Assembly (NCBI GenBank): GCA_030263295.1
Contig: SZOS01000010.1
Span: forward strand, 24,992 to 88,991
Length of the DNA stretch: 64,000 nt
Reading direction: 5' to 3'
Source of the DNA: Dokdonella_A sp014338185
GTDB taxonomy: Bacteria; Pseudomonadota; Gammaproteobacteria; Xanthomonadales; Rhodanobacteraceae
Both the position numbers and the translations under genes were made by a program. Shown piece by piece: positions 8,109 through 18,316 of the stretch; within the stretch, counting starts at the first letter, position 1; every line of letters starts with the position of its first letter. The notes under the pieces are model-generated. The model had not been told where the DNA came from and searched no databases. It saw only the letters and a program-made list of their open reading frames with translations.

Positions 8109-11100
8109 TCAGGCCGCCAGGCGCGCACCCAGCGTGCGCAACAGGTCGTGGGCGGCGCGCAGGCGCTCGCTGGTACCCTCCAGCGGCAGCTTGAGGCGCA
8201 GCTTGTCCGGACCGTCGAGCGCGTATACGCGCGGCTGGCGCTGGATCAGGCCGATCACGGTCAGCGGCTCGATCGCGGGTTGCGGGCCAAACAGCACGCG
8301 GCCGCCCTGCGCGCCCAGTTCGAGCTTGCGGATGCCCAGCGCGGTGGCGGCGAGCTTGAGCGTGGTCACGGTGAACAGGTGCTTGACCGGATCGGGCAGC
8401 AGGCCGAAGCGATCGATCATCTCCACCTGCAGTTCACGCAGCTGGGCCTCGTCGCGCGCGCTGGCAATGCGCTTGTACAGCGTCAGGCGCGCGTTGACAT
8501 CGGGCAGGTAATCGTCGGGGATGAGCGCGGGGATGTTGAGCACGATCTCGGCCTCGCCCGCGTCGGTCAGCTCGAAATCGGCCACCTGGCCCGACTTGAG
8601 CGCGCGCACCGCGCGGTCGAGCATCTCCGAGTACAGCGCGAAGCCGACTTCCTCGATCTGGCCCGATTGCTCCTCGCCGAGCAGTTCGCCGGCGCCACGA
8701 ATCTCCAGGTCGTGGGTCGCGAGCGTGAAGCCGGCGCCGAGTTCGTCGAGCGAGGCCAACGCCTGCAGGCGCTTGTCGGCGTCGGCGGTGATGTTGCGTG
8801 CGTCGGGCACCATGAGGTAGGCGTAGGCGCGGTGGTGCGAACGGCCCACGCGCCCGCGCAGCTGATGCAGCTGCGCCAGGCCGAAGCGGTCGGCGCGGTT
8901 GATGATGATGGTGTTGGCGCTGGGCACGTCGATGCCCGATTCGATGATCGTGGTGGCCACCAGCACGTTGAAGCGCTGGCGGTAGAAGTCGAGCATGATC
9001 TGCTCGAGTTCCTTGTCGGGCATCTGGCCGTGGGCATGGCGGATGCGCGCCTCCGGCAGCAATTCGTGCAGTTCGCGCGCGGTCTTCTCGATCGTGGCCA
9101 CATCGTTGTGCACGAAGTACACCTGGCCGCCGCGCGCATGCTCGCGCTGCATGGCCTCGCGCACGGTGGCCGCGTCCCATGGCCCGACGAAGGTCTGCAC
9201 CGCGAGCCGGTTGGCCGGTGGCGTGGCGATGATCGACAGGTCGCGCAGGCCCGCCATCGCCATGTTGAGGGTGCGCGGGATCGGCGTGGCGGTGAGCGTG
9301 AGCACGTCGACTTCGGCGCGCAGCTTCTTCAGCGCTTCCTTGTGGCGCACGCCGAAGCGCTGTTCCTCGTCGATGATGACCAGGCCAAGGTCCTTGAAGC
9401 GCACGTCGCGCTGCACCAGTTTGTGGGTGCCGATCATCACGTCGCCTTCGCCGGCGGCCAGCCGCGCCAGCGCGGCCTGCATTTCCGCCGGTGTCTTGAA
9501 GCGCGACAGCACCTCGACGCGGATCGGCCAATCGGCAAAGCGGTCGCGGAAGTTCTGGTAGTGCTGCTGCACCAGCAGCGTGGTCGGCGCGAGCACCGCC
9601 ACCTGCTTGCCGGCGGTGGCCGCGGCGAATGCCGCGCGCAGCGCGACTTCGGTCTTGCCGAAGCCGACATCGCCGCACACCACCCGGTCCATCGGCCGTG
9701 CCGAGGCGAGGTCGTCGAGCACCGCCGCGATCGCGCTGCTCTGGTCGGGCGTCTCCTCGAACGGGAAGCTGGCGCCGAATTGCTCCACCAGCGCGCGATC
9801 GACCGGCAAGGCCACGCCACGGCGCGCCTCGCGCTGGGCATGGATCGCAAGCAGTTCGGCCGCGGCGTCGCGCACCTTGGCAGCGGCCTTGCGCCGTGCG
9901 CGCTCCCATGCATCGCCGCCGAGCGCGTGCAGCGGCGCCTGCTCGGGCACGCTGCCCGAGTAGCGCGAGACCAGGTGCAGTTGCGCGACCGGCACGTACA
10001 GCTTGTCGCCACGCGCGTATTCGATCGCCAGGAATTCGGCCTGGGTACCGCCCACGTCGAGCTTGACCAGGCCTTGGTAGCGGCCCACGCCATGGTCGAC
10101 GTGCACGATCGGCGCGCCCGGCGACAGTTCCGACAGGTCGCGCAGCACCGCTTCGGGATCGCGTGCCGCGCGCCGCCGCCGCCGCGCCTGGCGCGCGCGT
10201 TCGCCGGACAGCTCGCGTTCGGTGAGCACGGTGAGCTGCGCGCCATCGAGCGCGAAGCCGGTTTCCAGCGGCGCCACCGTGATCGCCAGCGGCGCGGCGC
10301 CCGGCCCGCCAGCTGCGAACGCCTGCCACGAGGGCAGCGTGGCCGGCTGCAGGCCCGCGCCCGCGAGCTGTTCGATGAGCGCCTCGCGCCGGCCCGGCGA
10401 ATCCACCGTGAGCAGCACGCGGCCCGGATAGGCGGCGAGGAACCCACGCAGTGCCGCGGCGGGCGCCTCGCCCTTGCGCGTGAGCGGCAGCAAGGGCGCG
10501 GGTTGGGTGCCCAGCGCCAGCGCGTGCGGGTGGCCGCCGGCGCTGACGAAGTCGGCACGCAGCACGCCATTGAGCCGCTCGCGCAACTGCTGTGGCGACA
10601 GGTACAGCTCGGTCGGCGGCAGCAGTGGGCGCTCGACGTCGTGGGCGCGTTGCTCGTAGCGCTGCGCGGTGTGCGTCCAGAACGCGTCGCTGGCTTCCAG
10701 CGCGCCGGCGCCGATCACGAACAGCGCCGGTTCGGGCAGGTAGTCGAACAGCGTCTCGGTGTGCTCGAAGAACAGCGGCAGGTAGTACTCGATGCCCGCG
10801 GGCGCGCCGCCTTCCTTGATGTCCTGGTACAGCGGGCAGCGCCGCGGATCGATCGGGAAGCGTTCGCGCAGCGTGTTGCGGAAGGCCTTGGCCGATTCCT
10901 CGGTGAGCGGGAACTCGCGCGCCGGCAGCAGCCGCACGGCATCGACCTTGTGGTCGGAGCGCTGGGTGTCCGGGTCGAAGCTGCGGATCGATTCGATGTC
11001 CTCGTCGAACAGCTCGATGCGGTAGGGCACGGGACTGCCCATCGGGTACAGGTCGAGCAGCGCGCCGCGGATCGCGAAGTCGCCCGGCTCGTTGACTTGC

Positions 11101-11570
11101 GGCACGTTGCGGTAGCCGGCCGCCGCGAGGCGGCGCTGTTCGCTGCCCAGGTCGAGGCGCTCGCCCACGCGCAGTATCAGGCTCGAACCGGCCACGTAGC
11201 TGCGCGGCGCCAGCCGCTGCATCAAGGTCGCCACCGGCACCACCAGCACGCCGCGCCGCAGCGTGGGCAGGCGGTACAGCGTCGCCACGCGCTGCGACAC
11301 GATCTCGGCGTGCGGCGAGAACAGATCCCACGGCAGGGTCTCCCAGTCCGGGAACTGCAGCACCTCGGTGTCGCTGCCCGCGAACACCGCGATCTCGGCT
11401 TCGAGCTCATGCGCGGCATGGGTGTCGCGCGTGACCACCACCACGAGGCTGGCGTGGTCGCGTCCGGCCTGCGCCAGCGCCAGCGCGAGCGCCGAGCCGT
11501 GCGGCTCGACCCAGTAGCGGCGCTGCTTGCTGGAGGCGGGAAGCGGAAGCTGGATCAGAGGAGAAGCCAT
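8109..11570 (-). CDS. mfd: Transcription-repair coupling factor Mfd
   Basis: A 1153-residue protein with the full Mfd architecture. It has an N-terminal UvrB-like module, an RNA polymerase interaction domain (about 480-560, with HVDHGVGRYQGL), and an SF2 translocase with Walker A GDVGFGKTEVA (about 633), DEEQ box (about 730) and TRG motif. A C-terminal TRCF domain follows. Mfd removes RNA polymerase stalled at DNA lesions and recruits UvrA. The start is ATG 11570. An extended -10 element sits about 55 bases upstream. The gene is followed by hslO about 90 bases downstream on the same strand. Confidence 0.97.
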   Translation of the reverse strand: MASPLIQLPLPASSKQRRYWVEPHGSALALALAQAGRDHASLVVVVTRDTHAAHELEAEIAVFAGSDTEVLQFPDWETLPWDLFSPHAEIVSQRVATLYRLPTLRRGVLVVPVATLMQRLAPRSYVAGSSLILRVGERLDLGSEQRRLAAAGYRNVPQVNEPGDFAIRGALLDLYPMGSPVPYRIELFDEDIESIRSFDPDTQRSDHKVDAVRLLPAREFPLTEESAKAFRNTLRERFPIDPRRCPLYQDIKEGGAPAGIEYYLPLFFEHTETLFDYLPEPALFVIGAGALEASDAFWTHTAQRYEQRAHDVERPLLPPTELYLSPQQLRERLNGVLRADFVSAGGHPHALALGTQPAPLLPLTRKGEAPAAALRGFLAAYPGRVLLTVDSPGRREALIEQLAGAGLQPATLPSWQAFAAGGPGAAPLAITVAPLETGFALDGAQLTVLTERELSGERARQARRRRRAARDPEAVLRDLSELSPGAPIVHVDHGVGRYQGLVKLDVGGTQAEFLAIEYARGDKLYVPVAQLHLVSRYSGSVPEQAPLHALGGDAWERARRKAAAKVRDAAAELLAIHAQREARRGVALPVDRALVEQFGASFPFEETPDQSSAIAAVLDDLASARPMDRVVCGDVGFGKTEVALRAAFAAATAGKQVAVLAPTTLLVQQHYQNFRDRFADWPIRVEVLSRFKTPAEMQAALARLAAGEGDVMIGTHKLVQRDVRFKDLGLVIIDEEQRFGVRHKEALKKLRAEVDVLTLTATPIPRTLNMAMAGLRDLSIIATPPANRLAVQTFVGPWDAATVREAMQREHARGGQVYFVHNDVATIEKTARELHELLPEARIRHAHGQMPDKELEQIMLDFYRQRFNVLVATTIIESGIDVPSANTIIINRADRFGLAQLHQLRGRVGRSHHRAYAYLMVPDARNITADADKRLQALASLDELGAGFTLATHDLEIRGAGELLGEEQSGQIEEVGFALYSEMLDRAVRALKSGQVADFELTDAGEAEIVLNIPALIPDDYLPDVNARLTLYKRIASARDEAQLRELQVEMIDRFGLLPDPVKHLFTVTTLKLAATALGIRKLELGAQGGRVLFGPQPAIEPLTVIGLIQRQPRVYALDGPDKLRLKLPLEGTSERLRAAHDLLRTLGARLAA

Positions 11571-11624
11571 CGGACGGTTGCCGCACGCGGACCGGCGCGG
11601 CAGGTGGGCGCGTGGAAACCGCGC

Positions 11625-11633
11625 ATTCTAGCA
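11625..11633 (-). promoter_or_regulatory. Extended -10 promoter element for mfd
   Basis: On the minus strand the sequence reads TGCTAGAAT, an extended -10 (TG-n-TAGAAT) about 55 bases before the mfd ATG. No good -35 is found 17 bases upstream. The same nonamer precedes gyrA in this window. Confidence 0.45.
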
Positions 11634-11824
11634 GCCGCACGTGGGATGGCCCCGTACGTGACATGACGCGTGCGACCAGTGCCGCACGATGCCGGGACAA
11701 CCTGATGCAAGGGCGCACCGCGGCCGCGGCCGGCTTTACCGCACATTTACGCCCGTCATCCCGAAGCCGTCGGCTGGATCGGCGAAAATGACGCCGGATG
11801 TGATGAGCGGGGAGTGGACAGGAC

Positions 11825-12949
11825 ATGCAGTCCAGACACGCGTGGCTGTGCGGCGTGGTGATCGCGGGGTGGGTACTGGCGGGATGTTCGCGCCAGGCGC
11901 CGCCGCCCGCGGCCATGGCGGTGCCGGTCACGGTCACGCGCGCGGTCGCGCGCGACATGCCGATCGTGGTCGCCGCACCGGGTACGGTCGAGGCGATCAA
12001 TGCGGTGGCGGTCAAGTCGCTGGTGGAGGGCCAGCTGCTCGAATCGCTCGTGCAGGACGGTGCCGACGTGCAGGCCGGCCAGCTCATGTTCCGCATCGAT
12101 CCGCGGCCCGCGCAGGCGGCGCTGCAGCAGGCCGAGGCGGCGCTGGCCAAGGACCGGGCGACGCTGGAGCAGGCGCGCTCGCAGGTCGAGCGCTATCGCG
12201 ACGTGGCCGCCAAGGGCTACGTGTCGGCCGACCAGATGGAGCAGTACCGCACCAACCTGGGCGTGGCGCAGGCGGCGGTGAAGCTGGACGAGGCCAATGT
12301 CGAGGCCGCGCGCCTCAGCCTGGACTACACCCGGATCCGAGCCCCCATCAGCGGCCGGCTTGGCCGCATCCAGATCCGTCCGGGCAACCTGGTCAAGGCC
12401 AATGACGCCAACGCGCTGGTGGTGATCAACCAGATCGAGCCGATCTACGTGAACTTCGCCCTGCCGGGCAGCCATGTCGGGCGCGTGCTCGCGGCGCAGC
12501 AGGCCGGGCCGCTGGCGGTGCGCGCGAACGTGATCGGCGTGGCGCAGCCGCTGCAAGGCCGCCTCGCCTTCGTCGACAACACGGTCGACAGTGCCACCGG
12601 CACGATCCGCCTGCGTGGCGAGTTCGCCAACGACGGCCACGCGCTGTGGCCGGGCCAGTTGGTCAGTGTCGAGCTCACGCTCGGCCACGATGCCCATGCG
12701 GTGGTGCTGCCCGACAAGGCCGTGCAGAACGGTCCGCAGGGCAGCTACGTGTACCGCGTGCAGGATGACCGCCGCGCGCAGATGCGCGCGGTCAGCGTGG
12801 CGCGCGTGCAGGCCGGGCTCGCGGTCATCGACAGCGGTGTCGCGGCCGGCGACCTCGTGGTGCTCGACGGCCAGTCGCGCGTGCACGACGGCAGCGCGCT
12901 GCGCTTCGAGGAGACCGCGCCGGCGGCCACGACGGACGGCGCGCCGTGA
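11825..12949 (+). CDS. RND efflux pump periplasmic adaptor (membrane fusion lipoprotein)
   Basis: A 374-residue lipoprotein. The lipobox VLAGC places the acylated Cys at residue 21. The mature part has a lipoyl half-motif, an alpha-hairpin rich in Ala/Gln/Glu (about 90-150), a second lipoyl half (LDYTRIRAPISGRLG) and beta-barrel/membrane-proximal domains. This is the AcrA/MdtA/MexA adaptor layout that links an inner-membrane RND pump to a TolC-type channel. The ATG at 11825 has GGAGTGG upstream. The stop overlaps the permease start by 4 bases (GTGA). No outer-membrane factor is encoded beside it. Confidence 0.92.
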   Translation: MQSRHAWLCGVVIAGWVLAGCSRQAPPPAAMAVPVTVTRAVARDMPIVVAAPGTVEAINAVAVKSLVEGQLLESLVQDGADVQAGQLMFRIDPRPAQAALQQAEAALAKDRATLEQARSQVERYRDVAAKGYVSADQMEQYRTNLGVAQAAVKLDEANVEAARLSLDYTRIRAPISGRLGRIQIRPGNLVKANDANALVVINQIEPIYVNFALPGSHVGRVLAAQQAGPLAVRANVIGVAQPLQGRLAFVDNTVDSATGTIRLRGEFANDGHALWPGQLVSVELTLGHDAHAVVLPDKAVQNGPQGSYVYRVQDDRRAQMRAVSVARVQAGLAVIDSGVAAGDLVVLDGQSRVHDGSALRFEETAPAATTDGAP

Positions 12950-15900
12950 ACATCTCGGCGCTGTTCGTGCGCCGCCCGGTCATGACCACGCTGGTGATGG
13001 TCGGCATCCTCGTGTTCGGCATCGTCGGCTATCGCGCCTTGCCGGTGGCCTCGCTGCCCAATGTGGATTTTCCCACGATCTCGGTCAATGCGAGCCTGCC
13101 GGGCGCCTCGCCCGAGACCATGGCCGCGGCGGTGGCGACGCCGCTGGAGAAGCAGTTCTCGACGATCCCCGCGATCGACTCGATGACCTCGCAGAGCTCG
13201 CTCGGCTCCACCAACATCACGCTGCAGTTCGCGCTCGACCGCGACATCGACGCGGCCGCGCAGGATGTGCAGGCGGCGATTTCCTCGGCGCTGCGCCAGT
13301 TGCCGCCGCAGATGACCTCGCCACCGACGCTGCGCAAGGTCAACCCGGCCGATTCGCCGATCTTCTTCATCGCCTTCACCTCGACCACGCTGCGCCTGTC
13401 CGCGCTCAACGAGTACGCCGAGAACACGCTCGCGCAGCGCATCTCGATGGTTGCTGGCGTGGCCCAGGTCAACGTATGGGGCTCGCAGAAGTACGCGGTG
13501 CGCATCGACCTGGATCCGCACGCACTGGCCGCGCGCGGGCTGGGCATCGATGCGGTGGCCGGCGCGGTCGGGCGCGGCAACGTCAACCTGCCCACCGGCA
13601 CGCTGTACGGGCCCGACCGCATCTACAACGTGATGGTGGACGGCCAGATCCATGACGCGGCCGCCTTCGGCGAGCTCATCGTGAGCTATCGCGATGGCGC
13701 ACCGGTGCGGCTCAAGGATGTCGCCAACGTCTACGATGGCGTGCAGAACGACAAGGGCGGTGCGCTGCTCAACGGCGAACGCGGCATCGTGCTCGCGGTG
13801 CAGAAGCAGCCCGGCGCCAACACGATCGCGGTGGTCGACGACATCCGCGCATTGCTGCCGGCGTTCCAGCGCACGCTGCCGGCTGGCGCCAAGCTGGAGG
13901 TGATCTACGACCGTTCGCAGAGCATCCGCGAGTCGGTCGACGAGGTGAAGTTCAGCCTCATGCTCGCGCTGGCGCTGGTGGTGCTGGTGATCTTCCTGTT
14001 CCTGCGCAACCTGTCGGCCACCGTGATCCCGTCACTGGCGCTGCCGATGTCGATCGTGGGCACCTTCGCGGTGATGTATGCGTTCGGCTTTTCGATCGAC
14101 AACCTGTCGCTGATGGCGCTCACGCTCGCGGTCGGGTTCGTGGTGGACGATGCGATCGTGATGCTCGAGAACATCGCCCGCCACATGGAAATGGGCAAGG
14201 ACCGCTTGCGCGCGACGTTGGACGGTGCGCGCGAGGTCGGTTTCACGATCGTGTCGATGACCCTGTCGCTGGCCGCGGTGTTCATCCCCGTGGTGTTCAT
14301 GGGCGGCATCATCGGGCGCCTGCTGCGCGAGTTCGCGGTGACGATCGTCGCGGCGGTGCTGGTGTCGGGGCTGGTGTCGCTCACGCTCACGCCGATGCTG
14401 TGCAGCCGCTGGCTCAAGGCGCCGCAATCGGTCCGCCATGGCCGGCTGTACCAGTGGAGCGAGCGCGCCTACGAGCGCGTGCAGCACGGCTACCGCGTCA
14501 CGCTGGAGGCGTGCGTGCGGCATGCGCGCATCGTGCTCGGCCTGTTCCTCGCGCTGGTGCTCGCCACCGGCGTGCTCATCGTGCAGGTGCCCAAGGGCTT
14601 CCTGCCCAACGACGACACCGGGCAGATCTTCGTGTCGGTGGAAGGCGCGCAGGACATCGGCTTCGAGGCGATGCTGGAGAAGCAGCGCGCCGCGATCGAC
14701 ATCATCCGCGCCGATCCCAACGTCGCCTTCGTGATGGCGTTCGTGGGCGCCGGCTATGGCGGCGGCACGCTCAACCGCGGCCGCCTCATCGTCAACCTCA
14801 AACCGATGGGCGAACGGCTGGGCGCGGATGCGGTGGTGCAGGGCCTGCGTCCCAAGCTGCAGGGCATCGCGGGCCTGCAGGCGTTTCCACAGAACCTGCC
14901 GCTGATCCGCATCGGCGGCCGGCCGACCAACAACGTGTACCAGTTCGCGTTGCAGGATACCGACACGCGCCAGCTGTTCGAGTGGACGCCCAGAGTGGTC
15001 GAGGCATTGGCGCGCGAGCGCGGCTTCCTCGACGTGAGCAGCGACATGCTCATCGCCAACCCGCAGCTGGACGTGACGATCGACCGCGACGCGGCGGCAG
15101 CCTACGGCGTGACGCCGCAGGCGATCGAGAACGCGCTGTACTACGCCTTCGGGCCGGCCCAGGTGTCGACGATCTACACCGACTCGGACCAGTTCTGGGT
15201 GCTCATGCGCATCGATCCCGCGCGGCAGGCCGATCCGGACGTGCTGTCCTCGATCCATCTGAGCCCGACGCTGCCGCCGGACGGCAACGCCTCCGCGCCG
15301 CCGTCGGCGCAACTGGTGCCGCTGTCGGCGGTGACGCGCACCGGGAAGTCGGTGGGCGCCGCGACCATCAACCACCTCGGGCAGGTGCCAGCGACCACGG
15401 TCTCGTTCGATCTGGCGCCAGGCGTGGCGCTGAGCGATGCGGTCGCCACGATCGATCGGGTGGTGGCCGAGCTCAAGCTGCCCGACACCATGAGCGCTTC
15501 GCTGCAGGGCACCGCGCAGTCATTCCAGGATTCGGTTGCGGGCATGGGCATGCTGTTGCTGCTGGCGGTGTTCGTGATCTATCTCGTGCTGGGCATCCTC
15601 TACGAGAGCTTCATCCACCCGCTCACGATCCTGTCGGGCCTGCCCACTGCGGTGTTCGGCGCCTTGCTCACGCTCATGCTGTTCGGGCGCGAGCTCGACC
15701 TGTACGGCGCGGTCGGGCTGATCATGCTCATCGGCATCGTCAAGAAGAACGCGATCATGATGATCGACTTCGCGCTCGACCGGCAGCGCGAGGGTGTGCC
15801 GGCTGCGCGCGCGATCGTCGATGCGAGCGTGGTGCGCTTCCGTCCGATCATGATGACCACGTTCGCGGCGCTCATGGGCACTCTGCCGATCGCACTCGGC

Positions 15901-16071
15901 GTGGGCGCGGGTGCGGAAGCGCGCCGACCGCTCGGCCTGGCCGTGGTCGGCGGCCTCGTCACCTCGCAGCTGCTCACGCTGTACATCACGCCGGTGATCT
16001 ACCTGTACTTCGAGCGCCTGCAGCAACGCCTGCGGCACCGGAGCGGCTCAGTGCCGGCGCAGGCGGCGTGA
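12946..16071 (+). CDS. RND multidrug efflux permease (HAE1 family, MdtB/MdtC-like)
   Basis: A 1041-residue inner-membrane proton-driven pump that begins at GTG 12946, translationally coupled to the adaptor. The start FVRRPVMTTLVM, the paired large periplasmic loops, and the TM4 motif GFVVDDAIVMLENI (about 400) with its proton-relay Asp pair are typical of HAE1 exporters. The C-terminal half repeats the fold (GIVKKNAIMMIDFA). Sequence style is closest to MdtB/MdtC and BepE-like pumps; the substrate cannot be predicted. The gene end overlaps the convergent acetyltransferase gene by 24 bases. Confidence 0.94.
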   Translation: MNISALFVRRPVMTTLVMVGILVFGIVGYRALPVASLPNVDFPTISVNASLPGASPETMAAAVATPLEKQFSTIPAIDSMTSQSSLGSTNITLQFALDRDIDAAAQDVQAAISSALRQLPPQMTSPPTLRKVNPADSPIFFIAFTSTTLRLSALNEYAENTLAQRISMVAGVAQVNVWGSQKYAVRIDLDPHALAARGLGIDAVAGAVGRGNVNLPTGTLYGPDRIYNVMVDGQIHDAAAFGELIVSYRDGAPVRLKDVANVYDGVQNDKGGALLNGERGIVLAVQKQPGANTIAVVDDIRALLPAFQRTLPAGAKLEVIYDRSQSIRESVDEVKFSLMLALALVVLVIFLFLRNLSATVIPSLALPMSIVGTFAVMYAFGFSIDNLSLMALTLAVGFVVDDAIVMLENIARHMEMGKDRLRATLDGAREVGFTIVSMTLSLAAVFIPVVFMGGIIGRLLREFAVTIVAAVLVSGLVSLTLTPMLCSRWLKAPQSVRHGRLYQWSERAYERVQHGYRVTLEACVRHARIVLGLFLALVLATGVLIVQVPKGFLPNDDTGQIFVSVEGAQDIGFEAMLEKQRAAIDIIRADPNVAFVMAFVGAGYGGGTLNRGRLIVNLKPMGERLGADAVVQGLRPKLQGIAGLQAFPQNLPLIRIGGRPTNNVYQFALQDTDTRQLFEWTPRVVEALARERGFLDVSSDMLIANPQLDVTIDRDAAAAYGVTPQAIENALYYAFGPAQVSTIYTDSDQFWVLMRIDPARQADPDVLSSIHLSPTLPPDGNASAPPSAQLVPLSAVTRTGKSVGAATINHLGQVPATTVSFDLAPGVALSDAVATIDRVVAELKLPDTMSASLQGTAQSFQDSVAGMGMLLLLAVFVIYLVLGILYESFIHPLTILSGLPTAVFGALLTLMLFGRELDLYGAVGLIMLIGIVKKNAIMMIDFALDRQREGVPAARAIVDASVVRFRPIMMTTFAALMGTLPIALGVGAGAEARRPLGLAVVGGLVTSQLLTLYITPVIYLYFERLQQRLRHRSGSVPAQAA

Positions 16072-16614
16072 CAGGTCCAGGCGCACGCGCACCACGCCCG
16101 GCTCGTCGAGGCAGGCTTCACGCGTGGCACCGAGCCGCCGCGAAAACTCCAGCATCTGCGTGTTCTGCGCGAGTACCGTGCCCCACAGGTGACTCAGGCC
16201 GCGGCGCCGGGCTTCGTCCACCAGCCGGCGCATGAGCGCGCGGCCGAGCCCGCGGCCGGACAGCGCCGGGTCCGTGATCACCGCGAACTCGGCGCCGCCG
16301 CCGACCGGGTCGTGGAAGAAGCGGGCCTCGCCGCGGATCTCGCCGGCGGCATCCACCACCACGTAGGCCGCGCCCAGTGCGGGGTCGACCGTGGCGAAGC
16401 GCGTGGCCGCCTCGATCGACAGCTCATTCATGCGGTGGAAGGTGCGCTGGCGCACCTGCTCGGGACTCAGGCGCTGGAACGCGCGCTGCAGCGCGGGCAC
16501 GTCCTGCGGGTGGATCGCGCGCACGCGGTAGCAGGCGCCGTCGCGCGTGCGCAGTGCCCGCCCGCGCGTGGGGGCGTGTGGCAGGCGCTGCGGACGGGCG
16601 GGCGGCGTCGGCAT
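16048..16614 (-). CDS. GNAT acetyltransferase (Pat C-terminal-domain-like)
   Basis: A 188-residue protein from ATG 16614; an upstream ATG at 16677 would add 21 residues and neither has a strong RBS. After YRVRAIHPQDVPALQRAF, the LSPEQVRQRTFHR segment and the acetyl-CoA loop GRGLGRALMRRL mark the GNAT fold. This pattern resembles the free-standing homologues of the C-terminal domain of protein lysine acetyltransferase Pat/YfiQ. The substrate is therefore plausibly protein lysines, but small molecules are possible. The 3' end lies inside the RND permease gene on the opposite strand. Confidence 0.8.
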   Translation of the reverse strand: MPTPPARPQRLPHAPTRGRALRTRDGACYRVRAIHPQDVPALQRAFQRLSPEQVRQRTFHRMNELSIEAATRFATVDPALGAAYVVVDAAGEIRGEARFFHDPVGGGAEFAVITDPALSGRGLGRALMRRLVDEARRRGLSHLWGTVLAQNTQMLEFSRRLGATREACLDEPGVVRVRLDLSRRLRRH

Positions 16615-16744
16615 GGACGTCAACTGCGACCAGACGGGCCCGCGAGCATGCCACGGCGCGTCGCTGGCGTCGCGCATCGGTCATAATGGCGAGGTTGGCG
16701 GGCCGCGGGTTGGCGCGGCGCGTGACCGACGGGCAGGGGGAGAC

Positions 16745-17119
16745 GTGGCCGCTGAACAGACCGGAATGCGCGATGCCGATCTCGACGACCTGTGCGCGCG
16801 CTGGCCAGGCGCGACGCGGGCGATGAAGTGGGAAGTGGACCTGGTGTGGAGCGTGGCGGGCAAGATGTTCGCGGTGCTGTGCACGCTCGGACCCGACCGC
16901 GGCCGTCTGTCGTTCAAGGTCGAGCCCGAGCAATACGCGACCATGAGCACGCAGCCGGGCATGATGCCCGCGCCCTACACCGGCAGCATGTTCTGGATCA
17001 GCGTCACCGAGCCGGAGCGGTTTGCGACCGCCGACCTGGCCGGCTGGGTGCGCGGCTCCTACGAACTCGTGCGCGCGAGCCTGCCGCGAAAGACCCAGGA
17101 TGCGCTCGATGCGTCCTGA
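16745..17119 (+). CDS. MmcQ/YjbR family protein
   Basis: A protein of 124 residues from GTG 16745, or 117 from ATG 16766. The GTG follows a strong GGGGGAG at close spacing, whereas homologues usually begin near LCARWPGA, favouring either. The domain contains WPGATRAMKWE, LSFKVEP and YELVRASLP, which identify the YjbR fold, a small DNA-binding-like domain of unproven function. It is divergent from the acetyltransferase gene and is followed by 219 bases without a gene. Confidence 0.8.
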   Translation: MAAEQTGMRDADLDDLCARWPGATRAMKWEVDLVWSVAGKMFAVLCTLGPDRGRLSFKVEPEQYATMSTQPGMMPAPYTGSMFWISVTEPERFATADLAGWVRGSYELVRASLPRKTQDALDAS

Positions 17120-17338
17120 TCGCCCACGAGCGTTTGCTCGCGGGGCCCGGCCGCAAACGGTCGGGCACGAAGCCGGTGCGTGGCTGTCCGCGGCGCGGCA
17201 GCGCGACCGGCGCCCGCGACGCACGCGCGAGACCACCGACTGCGCGGGCGCCGCCATGAACGCCGATCGTTGAACACGTACCCCAACGGGTAATCCAGCC
17301 GTTCCCGCAACTTGCTTCCCACCACTGCCGCCTGCCTC

Positions 17339-18247
17339 ATGTCGACCCAAGCCGATTCCGTCAAGACGATCTTCTACGCGCTCGGCGCCAACTTCGCGAT
17401 CTTCCTGGCCAAGGCCGGCGCGGCCGTGGTCACGGGTTCGGGCGCGATGTTCGCCGAGGCCGTGCATTCGCTCGCCGACTGCGCCAACCAGGTGCTGCTG
17501 TTGCTGGGCATCCGCAGCGCCAAGCGCGCGCCGTCGGAAGAGCATCCGCTGGGCGAGGGCAAGGCGATCTACTTCTGGTCGTTCCTCGTCGCGCTGCTGC
17601 TGTTCTCGGTCGGCGGCGCGTTCTCGATCTGGGAGGGCCTGCACAAGCTGTCGCATCCCGAGCCGCTGCGCTGGCCCTGGCTCGCGATCGGCGTGCTCGC
17701 CTTCGGCGTGGTGGCCGAGAGCCTGTCGATGTGGGGCTGCCTGCGCGAGGTCAACAAGGCGCGCGGTGACAAGAGCCTGTGGCGCTGGTTCCGCGAAAGT
17801 CGCCAGAGCGAGCTCATCGTGGTGTTCGGCGAGGATTTCGCCGCGCTGTGCGGCCTCGTGTTCGCGCTCATCGCGGTCAGCCTGACCGCGGCCACGGGCA
17901 ATCCACTGTACGACGCCGGCGGCACGCTCGCGATCGGCGTGCTGCTGGTGCTGGTCGCGATTTTCATCGCGATCGAGGTCAAGGCCTTGCTCATCGGGCA
18001 GAGCGCCGACCCCGAACTGCGGCGCGATCTCAAGGCGTTCCTTGCCGGGCGCAGCGAGATCGCGCAGGTGTTTCGCGTGGTCACGCTGCAGCTCGGGCCC
18101 GACGTGATGGTGGCGGTCAAGGTGCGCATGCAGTGCGATGGCAGCGCCGACGGCCTGGTCGCCGCGATCAACGCGGTCGAGCGCGACATGAAGGCGCGCT
18201 TCGGCCAGATCCGCTGGTCGTTCTTCGAACCCGACATCGCCGACTAG
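17339..18247 (+). CDS. Cation diffusion facilitator family transporter (SLC30A9-like)
   Basis: A 302-residue membrane protein with about six transmembrane helices and a C-terminal cytoplasmic domain. TM2 carries HSLADCANQ (residues 43-51), the metal site half typical of CDF proteins. The TM5 site reads GEDFAALCG instead of HxxxD, as in the ZnT9/SLC30A9 branch. Transport of Zn2+ or another divalent metal against protons is the family role; the altered TM5 site makes ion specificity uncertain. No clear RBS precedes ATG 17339. Confidence 0.85.
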   Translation: MSTQADSVKTIFYALGANFAIFLAKAGAAVVTGSGAMFAEAVHSLADCANQVLLLLGIRSAKRAPSEEHPLGEGKAIYFWSFLVALLLFSVGGAFSIWEGLHKLSHPEPLRWPWLAIGVLAFGVVAESLSMWGCLREVNKARGDKSLWRWFRESRQSELIVVFGEDFAALCGLVFALIAVSLTAATGNPLYDAGGTLAIGVLLVLVAIFIAIEVKALLIGQSADPELRRDLKAFLAGRSEIAQVFRVVTLQLGPDVMVAVKVRMQCDGSADGLVAAINAVERDMKARFGQIRWSFFEPDIAD

Positions 18248-18316
18248 CCGCGCCACACCGCCCCGCGCCCGCTGCACCCGCCCACCAGTGCGCCGCCACC
18301 GGTGCGCGGTGGACGA

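Noticed and set aside
8037..11666. A 1209-codon open frame antisense to the whole of mfd
   Set aside because: It mirrors mfd codon by codon, has the His/Arg/Gln/Ala-rich composition of antisense frames in GC-rich DNA, and shows no known domain. The mfd protein on the other strand is unmistakable.
17120..17338. A regulatory RNA or riboswitch before the CDF transporter
   Set aside because: I see a weak TTGAAC/TAATCC pair and short repeats but no recognisable riboswitch core or terminator.
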